Shown here: positions 22,660-34,085 of the stretch, piece after piece
How the letters are laid out: every line of letters starts with the position of its first letter
Numbering within the stretch: position 1 is the stretch's first letter
NCBI GenBank assembly: GCA_940337035.1
Contig: OW679202.1
Location: 16,742,708 to 16,806,707, forward strand
Source: Agriotes lineatus
Taxonomy: Eukaryota; Arthropoda; Insecta; Coleoptera; Elateridae
Direction: 5' to 3'
Length of the DNA: 64,000 bases
The notes under the pieces: generated by a model
The model's input: only the letters and a program-made list of their open reading frames with translations
What the model was told of the DNA's origin: nothing
Databases searched by the model: none
Program-made: the position numbers and the translations under genes

Positions 22660-23308
22660 ACTTCCTTTTACAGTGATCTTATAATTAGCCAAAAATTTGA
22701 TTTTTAATTTTTAAGCATTTGTAAAAATTTTTCAAAAATTACAAATTCTACAGAAACGGTACAAAATAGAGTGTTAGTTCAAGAGACAAATTTTCTCTAG
22801 AATTTTAAGCGGAATTCAAAAATGTATAATATATTGGGTGTTCTATTTACAATAGGAGTTAATAAAAAAAATAGAAAAAAAAGAAACCCATTTTAGAAGT
22901 ATTCAACTGGCAAATCACCTATCTCACATCAATACACATTAAAAATGTAATAAAAATGTAAAGTTTAAAAAAAATCGTTAGAGCCGTTTTTAAAAAAATC
23001 GAAAATACTGAAAAATCACAAGAGTAAACACCTACTTCCGGTTATGCGATTTTCTTCAAAAGCTTGCTGTCGCATCTACATAGTACACAAAACTTATATA
23101 TGAAGTTTCAACGCCATATCTCTTTTCGTTTTTGAGATATTCTGTTCACAGACAGACAGAGAGACACACAGACACACAGACAGACCAATGAAAAAAAATA
23201 TGTTTTTTGGGATCAGGGGACTCTAAAACGTGAACATCTGTTGAAAACTCAATTTCGAATTTTTGGGGTGAATCCAATACTTCCTTTATTGTAAAAGGAA
23301 GTAAAAAA
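22660..23308. repeat. Dispersed repeat with ACTTCCTTTTACA inverted ends
   Basis: The left end ACAACTTCCTTTTACAGTGA and right end ATTGTAAAAGGAAGTAAA are inverted. The interior has GAAGTTTCAACGCCATATCT and a GACAGACAGA-type stretch (23148-23186), a layout seen in many insect intergenic repeats. No coding sequence. Confidence 0.6.
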
Positions 23309-23328
23309 ATGTAAATGCGGACGATGTA

Positions 23329-23541
23329 CAGTGGTGGACAGTAAAAAATAGGACAGTGTTTTCTTTCTAGCGTAAACTGGCCCTCGACAAGATCACAAAT
23401 TAACCGAACATTTGCCTCTTTTGTCTGAACTGTTAATATATCTTTCATCGTACCGAGAATCCACAGGTCGATAGACATGTATAGCACCACTACGTGTGAA
23501 TTGATTTTTCGGTTTGGCCTATTTTTTTCTGTCCACCACTG
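23329..23541. mobile_element. Tc1-like MITE, 213 bp
   Basis: The ends CAGTGGTGGACAGTAAAAAA and (reverse complement) CAGTGGTGGACAGAAAAAAA are inverted repeats extending to ATAGG. TA lies on both sides (23327-23328 and 23542-23543). Non-coding. Confidence 0.85.
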
Positions 23542-23934
23542 TACCTATATAGAACTTCCATTTGACTTCCACAATTGCATCATCCCCAATAATTCCTACA
23601 ATTGAAATCTTAAACATCTAACTGACCTTTTTTCTTCACTCAAGAAATATTTACCATCCGGTGAAGCTGCTAAATATAATAACATAATAATAATTTTACC
23701 GATAAAAATATATAATCTTATGATTTAACTGTTGAAAATAGCGAGAAACAGCGAGCAATAATAACAATAGCGAACAGTTCAATGTAGTGACTAATTACTA
23801 TTGTAAAACAAGAAGTTGTTTCACTTTCGATTCATATAGTAGGTAAGTACGTTCAACTTGGGGTCGGTCCTAAAACCCTCAGGCAATTCTTTGTCTGAGG
23901 TAAAACCCGAAGCTCCAACCCCCAAACCTGTATA

Positions 23935-24673
23935 CAGGCAGACCTCGCCGTTCACAGGGGTTTACGTTCCAGAAGAATGCCGCGAAGCGCAAAACCGCGA
24001 TGCACAAGTAAACACACAAATGTTAAAAACGGGGTTAGGTTCCATAAACTAGATTTATTTATACTATGCAACCTCAAAAAATTCAAAACTTTTTGGCAGA
24101 AACGCTCGAGAAGACAGTAAAGCTTGAACTAAAATTCCATACGTAACATAAGTCTGCCACTTGAATCTAGAGCTCGAATGTCCATTTGTTTATTCAAGTT
24201 ATAATTTTACAATTTATTTCAGGTCCAATTTGGTAATAAGAGATTCAAAGGAATTGGCTCGATAGGTGTGTTTACAAGTTCGTGATAAATAATGTTATTT
24301 AGGTGTTCATGACATAAACCACATGCGTTGCCTACATTGCCTTTAATTACTTAGGGCCGGTTGCAGAAAGCAATGTTAAGTCTGGTGTTAGCTAACGTCG
24401 CGTCAAAGTGAACAAAATCGCATCAAATTTTGTTTACTAATGTATTAGTTACCATAAACATTTGAGATTTGATTAGTTTTTGTTCACTTTGACATCGCGT
24501 TAGCTAACACCAGACTTAACGTTGCTTTCTGTAACCGGCCCCGAGTGTGTGAAAGTTGAAATAGTTAACGTTGGCAATTCCATCCGCAAACGGCAAAGAG
24601 AACAGAGCACATAAGTGCTCCGTGTAAAATCAAATCAGGGAAACGCAAATCCGCGAACGGCAAGGTCTGCCTG
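23935..24673. mobile_element. Tigger/pogo-like MITE, 739 bp including a nested MITE
   Basis: The left end CAGGCAGACCTCGCCGTTCA and right end (reverse complement CAGGCAGACCTTGCCGTTCG) are inverted repeats, with TA on both sides. GGGTTTACGTTCC and CGCGAAGCGCAAAACCGCG near the left end resemble Tigger-type termini. The 188-base MITE at 24354 is inserted in it. Confidence 0.8.
24354..24541. mobile_element. 188-bp MITE with ~65-bp TIRs
   Basis: GGGCCGGTTGCAGAAAGCAA at the left is mirrored by TTGCTTTCTGTAACCGGCCC-like sequence at the right, with matching through GTTAAGTCTGGTGTTAGCTA and beyond. Only about 60 bases in the middle are unpaired. The target duplication is unclear. Confidence 0.85.
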
Positions 24674-24949
24674 TATTTATTTTCTAAGTGGACAGCTAAA
24701 TTCTTAGAAGTGACAACGATCGTCGTGCCAACTATGGTTTGGTAGTTAAAAATGGAACAATATTTGCTTTATTTGCTAGTACCACTAGCCCTGCTCTCTA
24801 TGAGAGCCAGCTACAATCCAAAGCGGAGTGTTAAGTCAGAGAGTTATCCCCGCCACTAAAGGCACGCTCTTAAAACTTAATGGAATAAAATTTTTCAAAC
24901 TGTACAAAAATGGCATTTGCACTATGTTACTCGAGTTTTGTATACAATA
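24674..24949. other. Spacer
   Basis: Nothing recognised between two MITEs. Confidence 0.4.
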
Positions 24950-25287
24950 CAGGGTGAGTCACTAAGAGAGGCAATTTTAAGAGAATGAAAACAATTATTA
25001 TTCTTAATACATATTATTGATGATACCGGACCACACATCTACTGCAAAACGCTGTTGGAAATGAGCTAGGTACTACAGTTGCATGTGGATTTTCACCAAA
25101 CCAATAATGACTGTTGCGACTGTAACCACACCTGTCAATTGCTAACCAAAGAATAAACAAATAATGGCATCAGAAACAATTTGACAAAAAAAAACTATTA
25201 GGTGTGCCATGTTCATATAAACTTTTTTTTACACTGACCCATACTATTCTCTCTCAAAGTATTTCCCTCTCCTCATGACTCAGCCTG
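24950..25287. mobile_element. mariner-type MITE, 338 bp
   Basis: CAGGGTGAGTCACTAAGAGAGG at the left, CAGGCTGAGTCATGAGGAGAGG as reverse complement at the right (about the first 12 bases match well), with TA on both outer sides. No coding sequence. Confidence 0.65.
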
Positions 25288-25588
25288 TATTTAAATTGTG
25301 GTTACTGAAATAGTCTTTCTTAAAACCTGTTCAATTTATCACAATCAACCAAATTGCCTTTTTTGTGTAGTCATAAATTATTTAAAATAATTTTTAATTG
25401 GAAATACAGATTGTCTCTAAAAAGTCCGTACAAATTCCTGAGGCTAAATTATGACGATCTAGCCCATCTTACCATTGTCCAAAAGTTGATAGTTTTCAAA
25501 ATACAGAGCGTCAAAGTTATTATGTTTCTTTAAGTTTTTCGAAAGCTAACAAGTGAACTAAAATATATATATATATATATATAAAGCT

Positions 25589-28584
25589 CTATAGGCCATT
25601 AAGGCCTGTGGCTAATTGGACTGTCTTTTTCCACTCTTTTCTATCCAGTGCCATGGTTTTCCAGTTTTTTGTCCCTGTTTTCTTTAAATCCTCCTGTACT
25701 TGGTCATACCATCTGGTCTTTGGCCTTCCTCTTCTTCTGATGTTCACAAAGTTACCTTCCAGGATTTTTAGGGGGATTCTAGTTTTGTCCATTCTTATGA
25801 GATGGCCTAGCCATCTTAGCCTTTGAGATTTAACTATTCCTATGATGTCCACATTTCCCAGCTCTTCCAATATTTCCTGGTTGGTTCTTCTTTTCCAGAT
25901 TCCGTTTTCGTTTCTGCCTCCTAGGATCCGTCTGATTATTTTCCTTTCCCATCTGCTTAATTTTTTTGGTCACTTTTGTTCAAACACCATGTTTCACACG
26001 CGTATGTTACACTAGGTCTTATTACTGTTTTATATATTTGAAGCTTAGAGTTTTTTGAAAGAACACTTGATTTTAGCACAGAACTTAGGGCTCCTGCGCA
26101 TTTATTGCCGTTTGCAATTCGTGTTTTGATTTCTTCGCTGTTGTCCTTAGTTCTTGTAATCATTGATCCTAAAAACTTAAACTGTGTTACTTCTTCAAAG
26201 GTAAATTCAGTACTATCTTCATTCTGGATTTTTAGGAAGCCGGTCGTCTTGTTCTTGTTCTTTCCCACATGCATGTATTTTGTTTTGCTGTCATTTATGC
26301 TGAGTCCCATTATTCTTGCAGATTTCTCGAGTTTTATAAAAATTTCTTGCATGGATTTTCTCGATCTTGCTACTATTGTTAGATCATCAGCGAATGCTAA
26401 GCATTGGTGTTCCTTATTGTAAATGGTACCTTGTGTATTCGTTTCGCTCATCCTAATCACTTTCTCTAGAACAAAGTTGAACAGAACTGAGGATAGCGGG
26501 TCACCTTGTCTTAATCCGTTGTTGATTGTAAATTCTTCGGATATCCTCCCATTTATTTTTATTCTATTTGTGGCGTTTTCCAGTGTCATTTTTACCAATC
26601 GTATCAGCTTATTTGGAATTTTGAATTCTTTCATGGCTCTGTATAGCTGAGATCTATTAACCGAGTCGTATGCCTGCTTGAAATCAATGAATAAAATGTG
26701 CAGATCGATGTCGTATTCATAGCCTCTTGAAAGGACCTGTGATATTGTAAAGATCTGGTCGATGGTTTATCTGTTCTTCCTGAAGCCACACTGGTATTCG
26801 CTTACTACTTTCTCCATATAGTTTGATAGTTTTTCCTTTATCAGGCTTGCCAGCACTTTATAAGCAACGTTTAAAAGGGCGATACCCCTGTAGTTATGGC
26901 ATTCTGTTTTGTCACCCTTTTTGTGTATCGGTGTTATTACTGCTGTAGCCCAAGCTTTGGGCATTTGTTCTTTTTTCCAGACTTCTTGAATTAAGGAGTG
27001 GATTTCTTCCTTAAGTACTGTACTGCTATACCGATATAGTTCCGCTGGAATATTGTCTTCTCCTGCTGCTTTGTTGTTTTTCAGCTTTTGTATCACCTGT
27101 TCAACTTCCTCACGGCTAGGGGGTGTGCTTTCTTCTTGACCTCCTTTCAGATTTATCTCTGTCTCTGCCTTTTTTCCCTTATTATTATTGTTGTTGAGCA
27201 TTTCAGAAAAGTACTCTACCCATCTTTGGACTATTCCCTCCATTGATCCTATTAGATCTCCTCTCTTGTCTCTACAGTATGTGGTTGCATGTGTAAAACC
27301 TTTTCTCGTTCTTCCTAGCTCTTGATAAAAGAGTCTAGTTGCTTTGTTTCTGTAGTTTTCTTCTATTTCTTGTAGTTTTTGTGTGTAGAATTGTGTCTTC
27401 TTATTTTTGCATGTTTGTTTTGAGATTCTCTTTTTTTCCTTGTAGTTTTCTTTGGACTCGCTAGTTTCTTCTTGTATCATCTTCAGCCATGCTTTTTTCT
27501 TCTCTGCTATTGCTTTCAGGCACTCTGTATCTATCCAGTTTGCTTTTCTTTTCACGGCTTTCGTTTCTAGTGTAGCATTTGCCGATTGTTGTATGCTTTC
27601 CATTATGTTCTTCCAGTTCTCCTCCACTTCTGTGCTTTTAGTTAGTTTATTTACTTGTTTGTCCAATTCTGTTTTATACCTGCTTTGTACTTCCTCCTCT
27701 TGTAACTGAGTGTAATCCTTCCTCTTTATGGTTTGTTTGGCGATCTTATTCATTGTTTGTACAGATTCTTTTACCTTCACTCTTACCAGATAGTGGTCCG
27801 ATTCTGCCTCCGCTCCTCTACAGGTTTTTATGTCTTGGTTTGATCTTGTATTTTCTTGCTCTATCAGCACATGGTCAATCTGATTTACTGTGTTTCCATC
27901 AGGTGAAACCCAAGTCCCTTTATGTATCGTTTTGTGTTGGAAATCTGTACTTCTAATCCTCAGGTTTTTTTCTATCGCAAATCCAATTATTCTTTCCCCA
28001 TTGTCGTTTGTTACATCGTGTTTGCTCTGCTTTCCAATGGCTGGTGTGTATATGTTTTCTTTTCCTATTTTGGCATTGGCATCCCCTATTACTATCTTAA
28101 TGTCGTACTTTGGTATTTTATCGTAGTATTTTTCTAATTCCTCATAGAACTTGTCTTTCTCATCTTCCTCTTTGTCTTCGGTTGGTGCGTGAATATTTAA
28201 CAGGCTTATTTTTTTATGTTTCCCTCTTATTCTTAAGCAGCTCATTCTTTCACTTATAGGTTTAAAGTCTAGCACTTCTGGTTTAACTTGATTGTTTACG
28301 ATAAATCCTGTTCCTAATATTCTTTCTTGATTTCCACTATTGAAAAATGTGAAATCTTCATAATCTGATATCCAACTTCCTTTCTGTTTTGTTTCTTGCA
28401 TGACCAACACATCTATTTTGTAGCTTTTCATTTCCATAACAATTTGTTTGATTTTTCCTTCTGCATTCGTTCCCCGCACATTCCAACTGCCTATGTTTAA
28501 TGTTTCGTTTTTGTTTTTATTGTTTTGCGTTTTTCTTTTCATAGTAGTACTTGCTCCATTGTTCGTTGTCCGTTTTCTTGCCAT
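25589..28584 (-). pseudogene. RTE LINE ORF2: endonuclease and reverse transcriptase, two lesions
   Basis: The ATG at 28584 opens the protein 26 bases after the ORF1 stop. The AP-type endonuclease comes first: SWNVRGTNAEG, VMQETKQKG (catalytic Glu), VIGDANAKIG and AESDHYLVRVKV. The reverse transcriptase has YRGIALLNVAYKVL, GFRKNR, GLRQGDPLSSVLFNFVLEK and FADDLTIVAR (catalytic Asp pair, about 26382-26393). The C-terminal part ends RWLGHLIRMD...GRPKTRWYDQVQEDL. Two lesions break it: an in-frame TAA at 26767-26769, where relatives have Ser, and a one-base loss in an A run at about 25961-25967. Otherwise the frame of about 1000 codons is open, so the copy is young. The A-run change could be a sequencing error. 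The product would nick target DNA and copy its own RNA into it. Confidence 0.92.
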
Positions 28585-28610
28585 GGTTGATTCCTTTGGG
28601 TGATTGTCCT

Positions 28611-29468
28611 TTAGTTTTTTAAGATGTTAAGTTCGAAATCTTTATTCGCCTTATTCCATATGTATTGTTTACCGTTTATTTCTATCTTCTGATATCCAAT
28701 TTTGACTTTTCCCCCTTTTTCCCGCTCTTGCCTTGCTTTTGCTCGTACTTTTGCTTGTATTTCTCTTTCTGATATAGTTAAGTCGTCATCTATGTAAATA
28801 TTCTTTCCTACTAGTTTATGCTTGTTTCGCATTATTTCCATTTTATTGTCGAAGTTTTCAATTTCCACTACCAACATTCTTTTCTCCCCCTTGCCTACTT
28901 CATTTACTCGCGCGATGTTTGACTTCACACCTATATCATTCTGTATGAACTCTTCTACTTGGGTGGTTGGCTCATTATTCTTATTGAGTGTAATTCCTTT
29001 TATAACTATGTTATTTTTCCTTTTTTCTTTCTCTTGCTTCTCCATTTTTTCCTCTAGCTTCTCAATTCTTTGGCAGAGCTCTTTCTTTTCGTTTTCCCAT
29101 TTTGTTTCTCTTTTTATCATCTCCTCTTTTATTTTCCTAAGTTCCTCGCTATTTCTATTTAATTCTTGCTTAATTGTTTCTTGCATTTTTTCGTTGTTCT
29201 TTTGAAATTCCCTTCTGATTTCTTCCATCATATTTAGCATTACTTTCTGGATTATCACTTCGAGCTTGTTTTCTTCTTCTTTATTTTCCATATTTGGTCT
29301 ATTATCTTCCACACTATTGTCCACTTTTGATGGTGTTCTGGATGTTTTCTTGTTTCTCTTGGCAGCCTCTTTTTCCTGGGTTTCTATTTCACTGCTTTCT
29401 TGTTCTCGCTTACGCTTAAAATAGTCGTCTAGCTCACCTAGACTGTTTGTTCTTTTGGTTCTATTCAT
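28611..29468 (-). CDS. RTE LINE ORF1: coiled-coil RNA-binding protein
   Basis: An intact 285-residue frame. The N-terminus (MNRTKRTNSLGELDDYFKRK) is basic. Residues about 65-150 are a long Lys/Glu-rich coiled coil (for example EELRKIKEEMIKRETKWENE). Residues about 150-235 form an RRM-like fold block (KNNIVIKGITL, MLVVEIENFDNK, KNIYIDDDLT). This is the layout of L1-ORF1-type proteins that coat element RNA as trimers; the function here is inferred from the layout. There is no stop or shift. Confidence 0.8.
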   Translation of the reverse strand: MNRTKRTNSLGELDDYFKRKREQESSEIETQEKEAAKRNKKTSRTPSKVDNSVEDNRPNMENKEEENKLEVIIQKVMLNMMEEIRREFQKNNEKMQETIKQELNRNSEELRKIKEEMIKRETKWENEKKELCQRIEKLEEKMEKQEKEKRKNNIVIKGITLNKNNEPTTQVEEFIQNDIGVKSNIARVNEVGKGEKRMLVVEIENFDNKMEIMRNKHKLVGKNIYIDDDLTISEREIQAKVRAKARQEREKGGKVKIGYQKIEINGKQYIWNKANKDFELNILKN

Positions 29469-29969
29469 TTGTTGTTTTAATGTTTACACGCGCGTCGATA
29501 GTCTGAACCAGTTTGAATTTAAAAGTGATGCGCTTCGCGGCAATCTACTCGCGTGCGCGTGTGCAGTTCTCGCGTTATACGGACTACAGCTGATTGCCGC
29601 GTCGGTCCGTGCGTCCGTGAACTTTCTTATCATTTGCCTGTTGGCGCTCGCCTCTGCTTTAACTTTATCGCCGCGATTCGTACCCGCTAAGCCTTATGGC
29701 TGTTCGCGCGCGCACACCGTTTTGTTGTTTCGTCAGCTGCTGGCTTATCTCTCGTTTAGTTGATATCGCACTTTTCTAAATTCACTTGTAGACATCTTCT
29801 GTCTATTTGTTTTTCGTATGTAATTGTTCACCACTAAACTCCACTTCCTAACCCCTTTACTGCACTCACTCTTTCCTTTTTACGATCAAAAATACCGTTA
29901 TTTAACACCATAAACTTTCGCTGCGTGGCAAAGCCGTATTCACGTACTCGTGCCGCCGCTCAACTCCTC
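29469..29969 (-). promoter_or_regulatory. 5' UTR/internal promoter region of the RTE LINE
   Basis: About 500 bases, clearly richer in GC and CpG than the surroundings (for example CGCGTGCGCGTG near 29550). It ends at GAGGAGTTGAGCGGCGGCAC (minus strand), taken as the 5' end because the composition changes sharply there. Promoter activity is inferred from position. Confidence 0.55.
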
Positions 29970-30261
29970 AAAAAATATACAAAGTGGACATAATTGCTAT
30001 ACAATAAACTAAACAAAAAGATAGTGCAATTATACAAGATTTACAAGAACGAAGACAAACAAACCAGCGACAATTATAGGGGAATCGTGCTGCTAAATGT
30101 TGCGTATAAAATCCTAGTCACTTGCATCAAAAACAAAATGTCAAAATATGTTGAGAACGAACTGGGAGAATATCAGTGCGGGTTCAGAAAGGGAAGATCG
30201 GTAGTGGGCCAAATATTTCTACTTAAGACAAAAGTTACCACCGTAAACTCCAGACACACAC

Positions 30262-30650
30262 GTTATTTGTATGTATGTATGTATCATCGTTAACCTCGTT
30301 TTACCTTGCGGTGTAGAGGCTGGTGCTTTATGTGCTTGCATCTGGCGGTACAATGCTCAACTTGCCCCAGATTCGGGATACAAAGTTGGAGCGTGCTTTT
30401 TGTGCTTGCACAGCAACCACTGTGTGAAGTGTGTGTTATGTTGATGTGTTGACCTTGTTACTCTATCTCTTAGGTCTGTGGATCTGAGTAGCAGACAGTT
30501 AATTTGGTGCCCAATTGTGAATGGTCTCACCGAGCACGATTCGAATCGCCAAGGCCGCAAAAAAATTCCAGCCCCTGCGAAATTCGAACCGAGGACTTGC
30601 TTATTAGCAAGCCTAGCACCTACCCAACTGCGCTACGCGGTTTCCCCCAC
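30262..30650 (-). mobile_element. tRNA-derived SINE with (ATAC)n-like tail
   Basis: On the minus strand the head has a pol III A box (TAGCGCAGTTGG, about 30640) and B box (GGTTCGAATTT, about 30581-30591), as in tRNA. A body of about 300 bases follows, ending AAACGAGGTTAACGATGATACATAC. The plus-strand LINE is split at this point and resumes beyond it. A second copy of the body is at 35409-35690 with a different tail. Confidence 0.82.
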
Positions 30651-30758
30651 ATATTATTTATAGACTTTAAACAAGCACATGACAACATCACAAGAGGGCA
30701 GCTCTACCTTACACTGAATTGAGCTTGGGATACCTAGCAAGTTGATCAGGCTGATAAC

Positions 30759-31017
30759 GGTCCCGAGTGGTGTAGCTTGAACAAGCGTCCACGTTCGATC
30801 AGCAAAGTTAAGCAACGCTGTCTCTGGTCAGAACTTGGATGGGAGTTCCACGGCTGCATCTCTCGGCGCCTCGTGGTACGGCTATCACGGAAAAAAGTTG
30901 GTCCCGGCGGTCATACAACATCATGACAGTCGTTAGTGGGGTTGGAAGTCCTCATAACTGCACAGCGACGCCTATAATTGGCCTAACGGCTGTTGGCTGA
31001 GTGCGAATTAAATAAAT
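30759..31017 (+). mobile_element. 5S-rRNA-derived SINE (SINE3 type), copy 1
   Basis: CGATCAGCAAAGTTAAGCAA followed by GGTCAGAACTTGGATGGGAG corresponds to the 5S rRNA internal promoter region (A box, intermediate element and C box). The 3' part has GCCTATAATTGGCCTAACGG and an (AATA)n-like tail. It lies inside the old plus-strand LINE, between the LIRL and MTLQD parts of the reverse transcriptase. A second copy is at 40274. Confidence 0.88.
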
Positions 31018-31886
31018 AATGACCTTGCAAGATACATCAAACAGGGTAAGAGTGAATGGAGAGTTGTCAAGAAAATTCAAAGTGAAGAACGGATTAAGGC
31101 AGAGGGACTCTCTCTCAGCGATGTTGTTCAACGTAGCTCTCGAAAAAATTATAAGAACAAGTGGGGTAAGTAGCCAAGGAATCCTGTATCGCAACCGACA
31201 TCACTGCCTCACCTTTGCTGATAATTTAACAGTTTTAGCGAGAACAAAAGGAGAATTATAGAATGCAATCAAGAAAATAGTAGTTGCGGCACAAGACATG
31301 GGACTTGAAGTTAATGGAGCTAAAACTAAATATATGGTATGGAATGGCAGGCCTTCGATAACAACAGTACCTTGAAGATAAAAGTAAGCAACAACAGGGA
31401 ATACAGTTTTTCAGAAGTGGAAATGTTTACATACCTGGAAACAATAGTGACAAGGAAACCGGGTAGCAGTGAAGAGATTGAAGCAAAAACAACAGCAGGA
31501 ACAAAGAGTGAAGTGAAAAAATGAAGAGCATAATTTCGGCACATATGTTTTCCAGATCAGTGGAACTTTGTATGTATAAATAAATTATAAAGCCCGTTGT
31601 TACATACGCGAATGAAGTGTGGATGCTGAGAAAACAGAAACAAGTAAGGTTGAGTGTGTGGGAAAATGTTGAGAAAGATCTATGGTGAAAAAAGTGTAGA
31701 GGGGGAATGGAAGAGCAGAACGAACAGGGAAATCAGGAAACTTTATATCCTTGTGTTTATTTTTATGCAGGTCTTTACAAGTCGGTGGTCGCTGCCATTG
31801 ATGCAATTGAGGACAGATGCATCCTGAATGATGTCTTTTCGATAAGAAATTATGGTCTATTTCATTTCTTGCCTTCCTGTTTGGAC

Positions 31887-32640
31887 TTAGGCATGTCCAT
31901 TTTCGGTTTTTTTTTTTGAGAAGTTCATGGCTTTCATCTGGTGTATTTCGAGGAAGTTTACAAGAATTTTACCTCTCTCATTACCAGATCCAATAACATG
32001 TTGTCTCATGCATCTTTCTCCTGGTCGTTGTTTTCCAAGATTTGCGTTGAAGTCTCCGATGAGTATCGAATAGTGGGTTTTTTCCTTGTCTAGTGCGGCT
32101 GCTATTTCTTCGTAAAGTTGTTCCATCTCTTCATCAGAGTGAGTGGAGGTGGGTGCATATACTTGTATTATTTTCAGTTTGTATTTTGCTGATATTTTAA
32201 TTGTAATATATATGACCCTACGAGATATAAAGATAGTAAAGCAAATCTAGGGTTTCCATTTTTTGTTTATTGGAAATCCGGTACCATGTGTCTTAGATTC
32301 GTCCTCTCCTCTGTAATATATAATATTTCCTGATTTGAGGGTTACAAGGCAATGGCCTTTCCTTCTTACCTCGCTGAGGCCTATGATATCCCAGTTTACA
32401 TGCGTCAGTTGTTCTTTTATTTCTAGTAATCAGTTCTCAGTATAAAGGGTTCTTACGTTTGAAGTTGTGATGTTGAGGATGGTGAATGAATTCTTTCGAC
32501 GTTTTCGTTGTTCGATTTCTCGCTCCCCCCATATTCCCTCGAGCAGACTGACAATTTCTTTTTAGTGTGGGATTTCGAATATATCATTCGACCCACCTGG
32601 GGATTTTTCTGGAAATCGATGCTGGTCTGTGCGGGTTGGT
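31887..32640 (-). pseudogene. LINE endonuclease fragment (RTE type)
   Basis: On the minus strand: GLSEVRRKGHCLVTLKSG (about 32390-32340), GTGFPINKKWKP, KIIQVYAPTSTHSDEE (about 32175-32130) and MEQLYEEIAAALDKEKTHYS with ILIGDFNANLG (32126-32010). These are the endonuclease motifs of RTE elements, with the GDFNAN catalytic block kept. The part upstream of 32560 is worn, and no reverse transcriptase follows. The fragment abuts the tail of the plus-strand LINE. Confidence 0.8.
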
Positions 32641-34085
32641 AGAGGTTAGGGATGTGGGAGGGAAATAGGATTAATATATATTTGATCTGACAGTTCAGGC
32701 ATTAATAATGTCACACATACATATGGTAATGTGAAGTTCCAGTGGATTAAACTCCCTTTTAAAATTTACCTGGAATGTACCAAGACAACTACCAGCAATT
32801 ACAACCACAATCCAAGTGGAATAATTCAAATAAAGCGTAACCCCACCTATAAGGCTATTGGTATTTGACAGAAAAGCACCATGTGGGATCACTGGGTCTG
32901 AAGTGGAAATTAAAAAGAAGTTGTTGCCATGAGACAACTGTGAATGTTCATAATTCTGCTAGGAAGCATATCTGAATATGTCTATCTAAAGCTGCTGCAA
33001 TTACTTGGATCGTTACTTTTGAGTGAAATTATGAATCATATGATCCACCCGTGAACAGAGTTTAACTTAGGACTACGCTATAATAGATCTTCATAAAATA
33101 AGTGATGCTGAAGAAACGAAGATTAATTAAAAATAATATGGAAACACAAAAATTATTAAAGCAGGACACATTGCACAGATTCTAATTAATTTTAAGTTTT
33201 AAACATTTTTTTTAATATCTTGCGCAACAACGGCAAATGCTCAACATTCTTCTTCTTCACTTTGTTTTTTGTTTTTTTGGAGCATTACAAATCACAATCT
33301 TCCAGTTTATTGCAAGTCTTTAAATAGAAATTGCCACTAAATTTTATTGATTCGAGCAGGTTACAACTACTTAGAAATAAATGTCAATTGGATGGTTAAA
33401 CAAGCAATCAATTTGGAGTTCAATAGGTACATCAATATCTGCAACGAACTGGTAACAGAAAGGACACAGTACATTATTTTTATTGAAGTTCTAAATCAGC
33501 AATAACACTAATTTTAGACAATCACTATATAATTGTGTATTTATAGCTTCAAAAATAATGATGAACAACGACATGGTGTTTCATCATCAGGTTTTTAGGA
33601 TGGCAAATTTAAAAATTGCTTTCATTTGGCAGTTACACTGTACAACTTCTCTTGCCAATAATTTCACTTCATTTCACTTACTCACTTTTAGTCTCTTTTT
33701 TAAGCGTCTCTAATATTTTTAAAGGCCCCTTAATTTATTAAAAGTGGCTTACAAAATGTACATTTTTGGCTCAGCGTATGAATATTTACAGCACCTACAG
33801 GTCTTCCTGAAAAAATAATTGAAATATTAACTTGAAAGAAAAAGAATTACACTTTTCTAAATTGAATCTTTTTCATTATGAGGGTAGTTTATGAATAAAG
33901 CCGGGGAGATGTCTCAGAAGCAATGGTTGAGCGATACAGAAGAAAACCGCCTTGCTAAAAAATAGATGGGGACAACATAGGAAGAAACTTCATTCGCTAT
34001 GTAATTGTTATATAGATGTATATACCGTGCGAGTGAAAAGTAAGAAATAAATTCAATAAAAAAGAAGTATTGTTTTTTTTTCCTA
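32641..34085. other. AT-rich intron DNA, no gene recognised
   Basis: No coding similarity. The 80-codon minus-strand frame at 32695-32937 is not recognised. No repeat boundaries are supported. Confidence 0.4.

Larger units (their letters stand above)
25560..29969 (-). mobile_element. Nearly complete RTE-type LINE, about 4.4 kb
   Basis: Read on the minus strand: GC-rich 5' region (29969-29469), ORF1 (29468-28611), ORF2 (28584-25589), and a very short 3' end that closes with a (TA)n run at 25563-25581, as RTE elements often do. AAAATATA occurs at both outer borders (about 25562 and 29973) and may be the target duplication, though the TA-rich tail makes this uncertain. It is inserted next to an older plus-strand RTE copy. 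Confidence 0.85.
29975..31745 (+). pseudogene. Older RTE-type LINE, reverse transcriptase remnant with two SINE insertions
   Basis: Plus-strand blocks in order: KIYKNEDKQTSDNYRGIVLL and EYQCGFRKGRS (29994-30210); the tRNA-SINE; FIDFKQAHDNITRGQLYLTL (30660-30720); the 5S SINE; MTLQDTSNRVRVNGELSRKF, GLRQRDSLSAMLFNVALEK and FADNLTVLAR (31019-31250, catalytic FADD changed to FADN); AQDMGLEVNGAKTKYM; EMFTYLETIVTRKPGSSEEI; and KIYGEKSVEGEWKSRTNREI (to 31745). The endonuclease half is missing. Many stops. The young minus-strand LINE abuts its left end. Confidence 0.88.

Noticed and set aside
26105..29205. Plus-strand frames across the RTE LINE
   Set aside because: They are antisense to ORF1 and ORF2 of the element.
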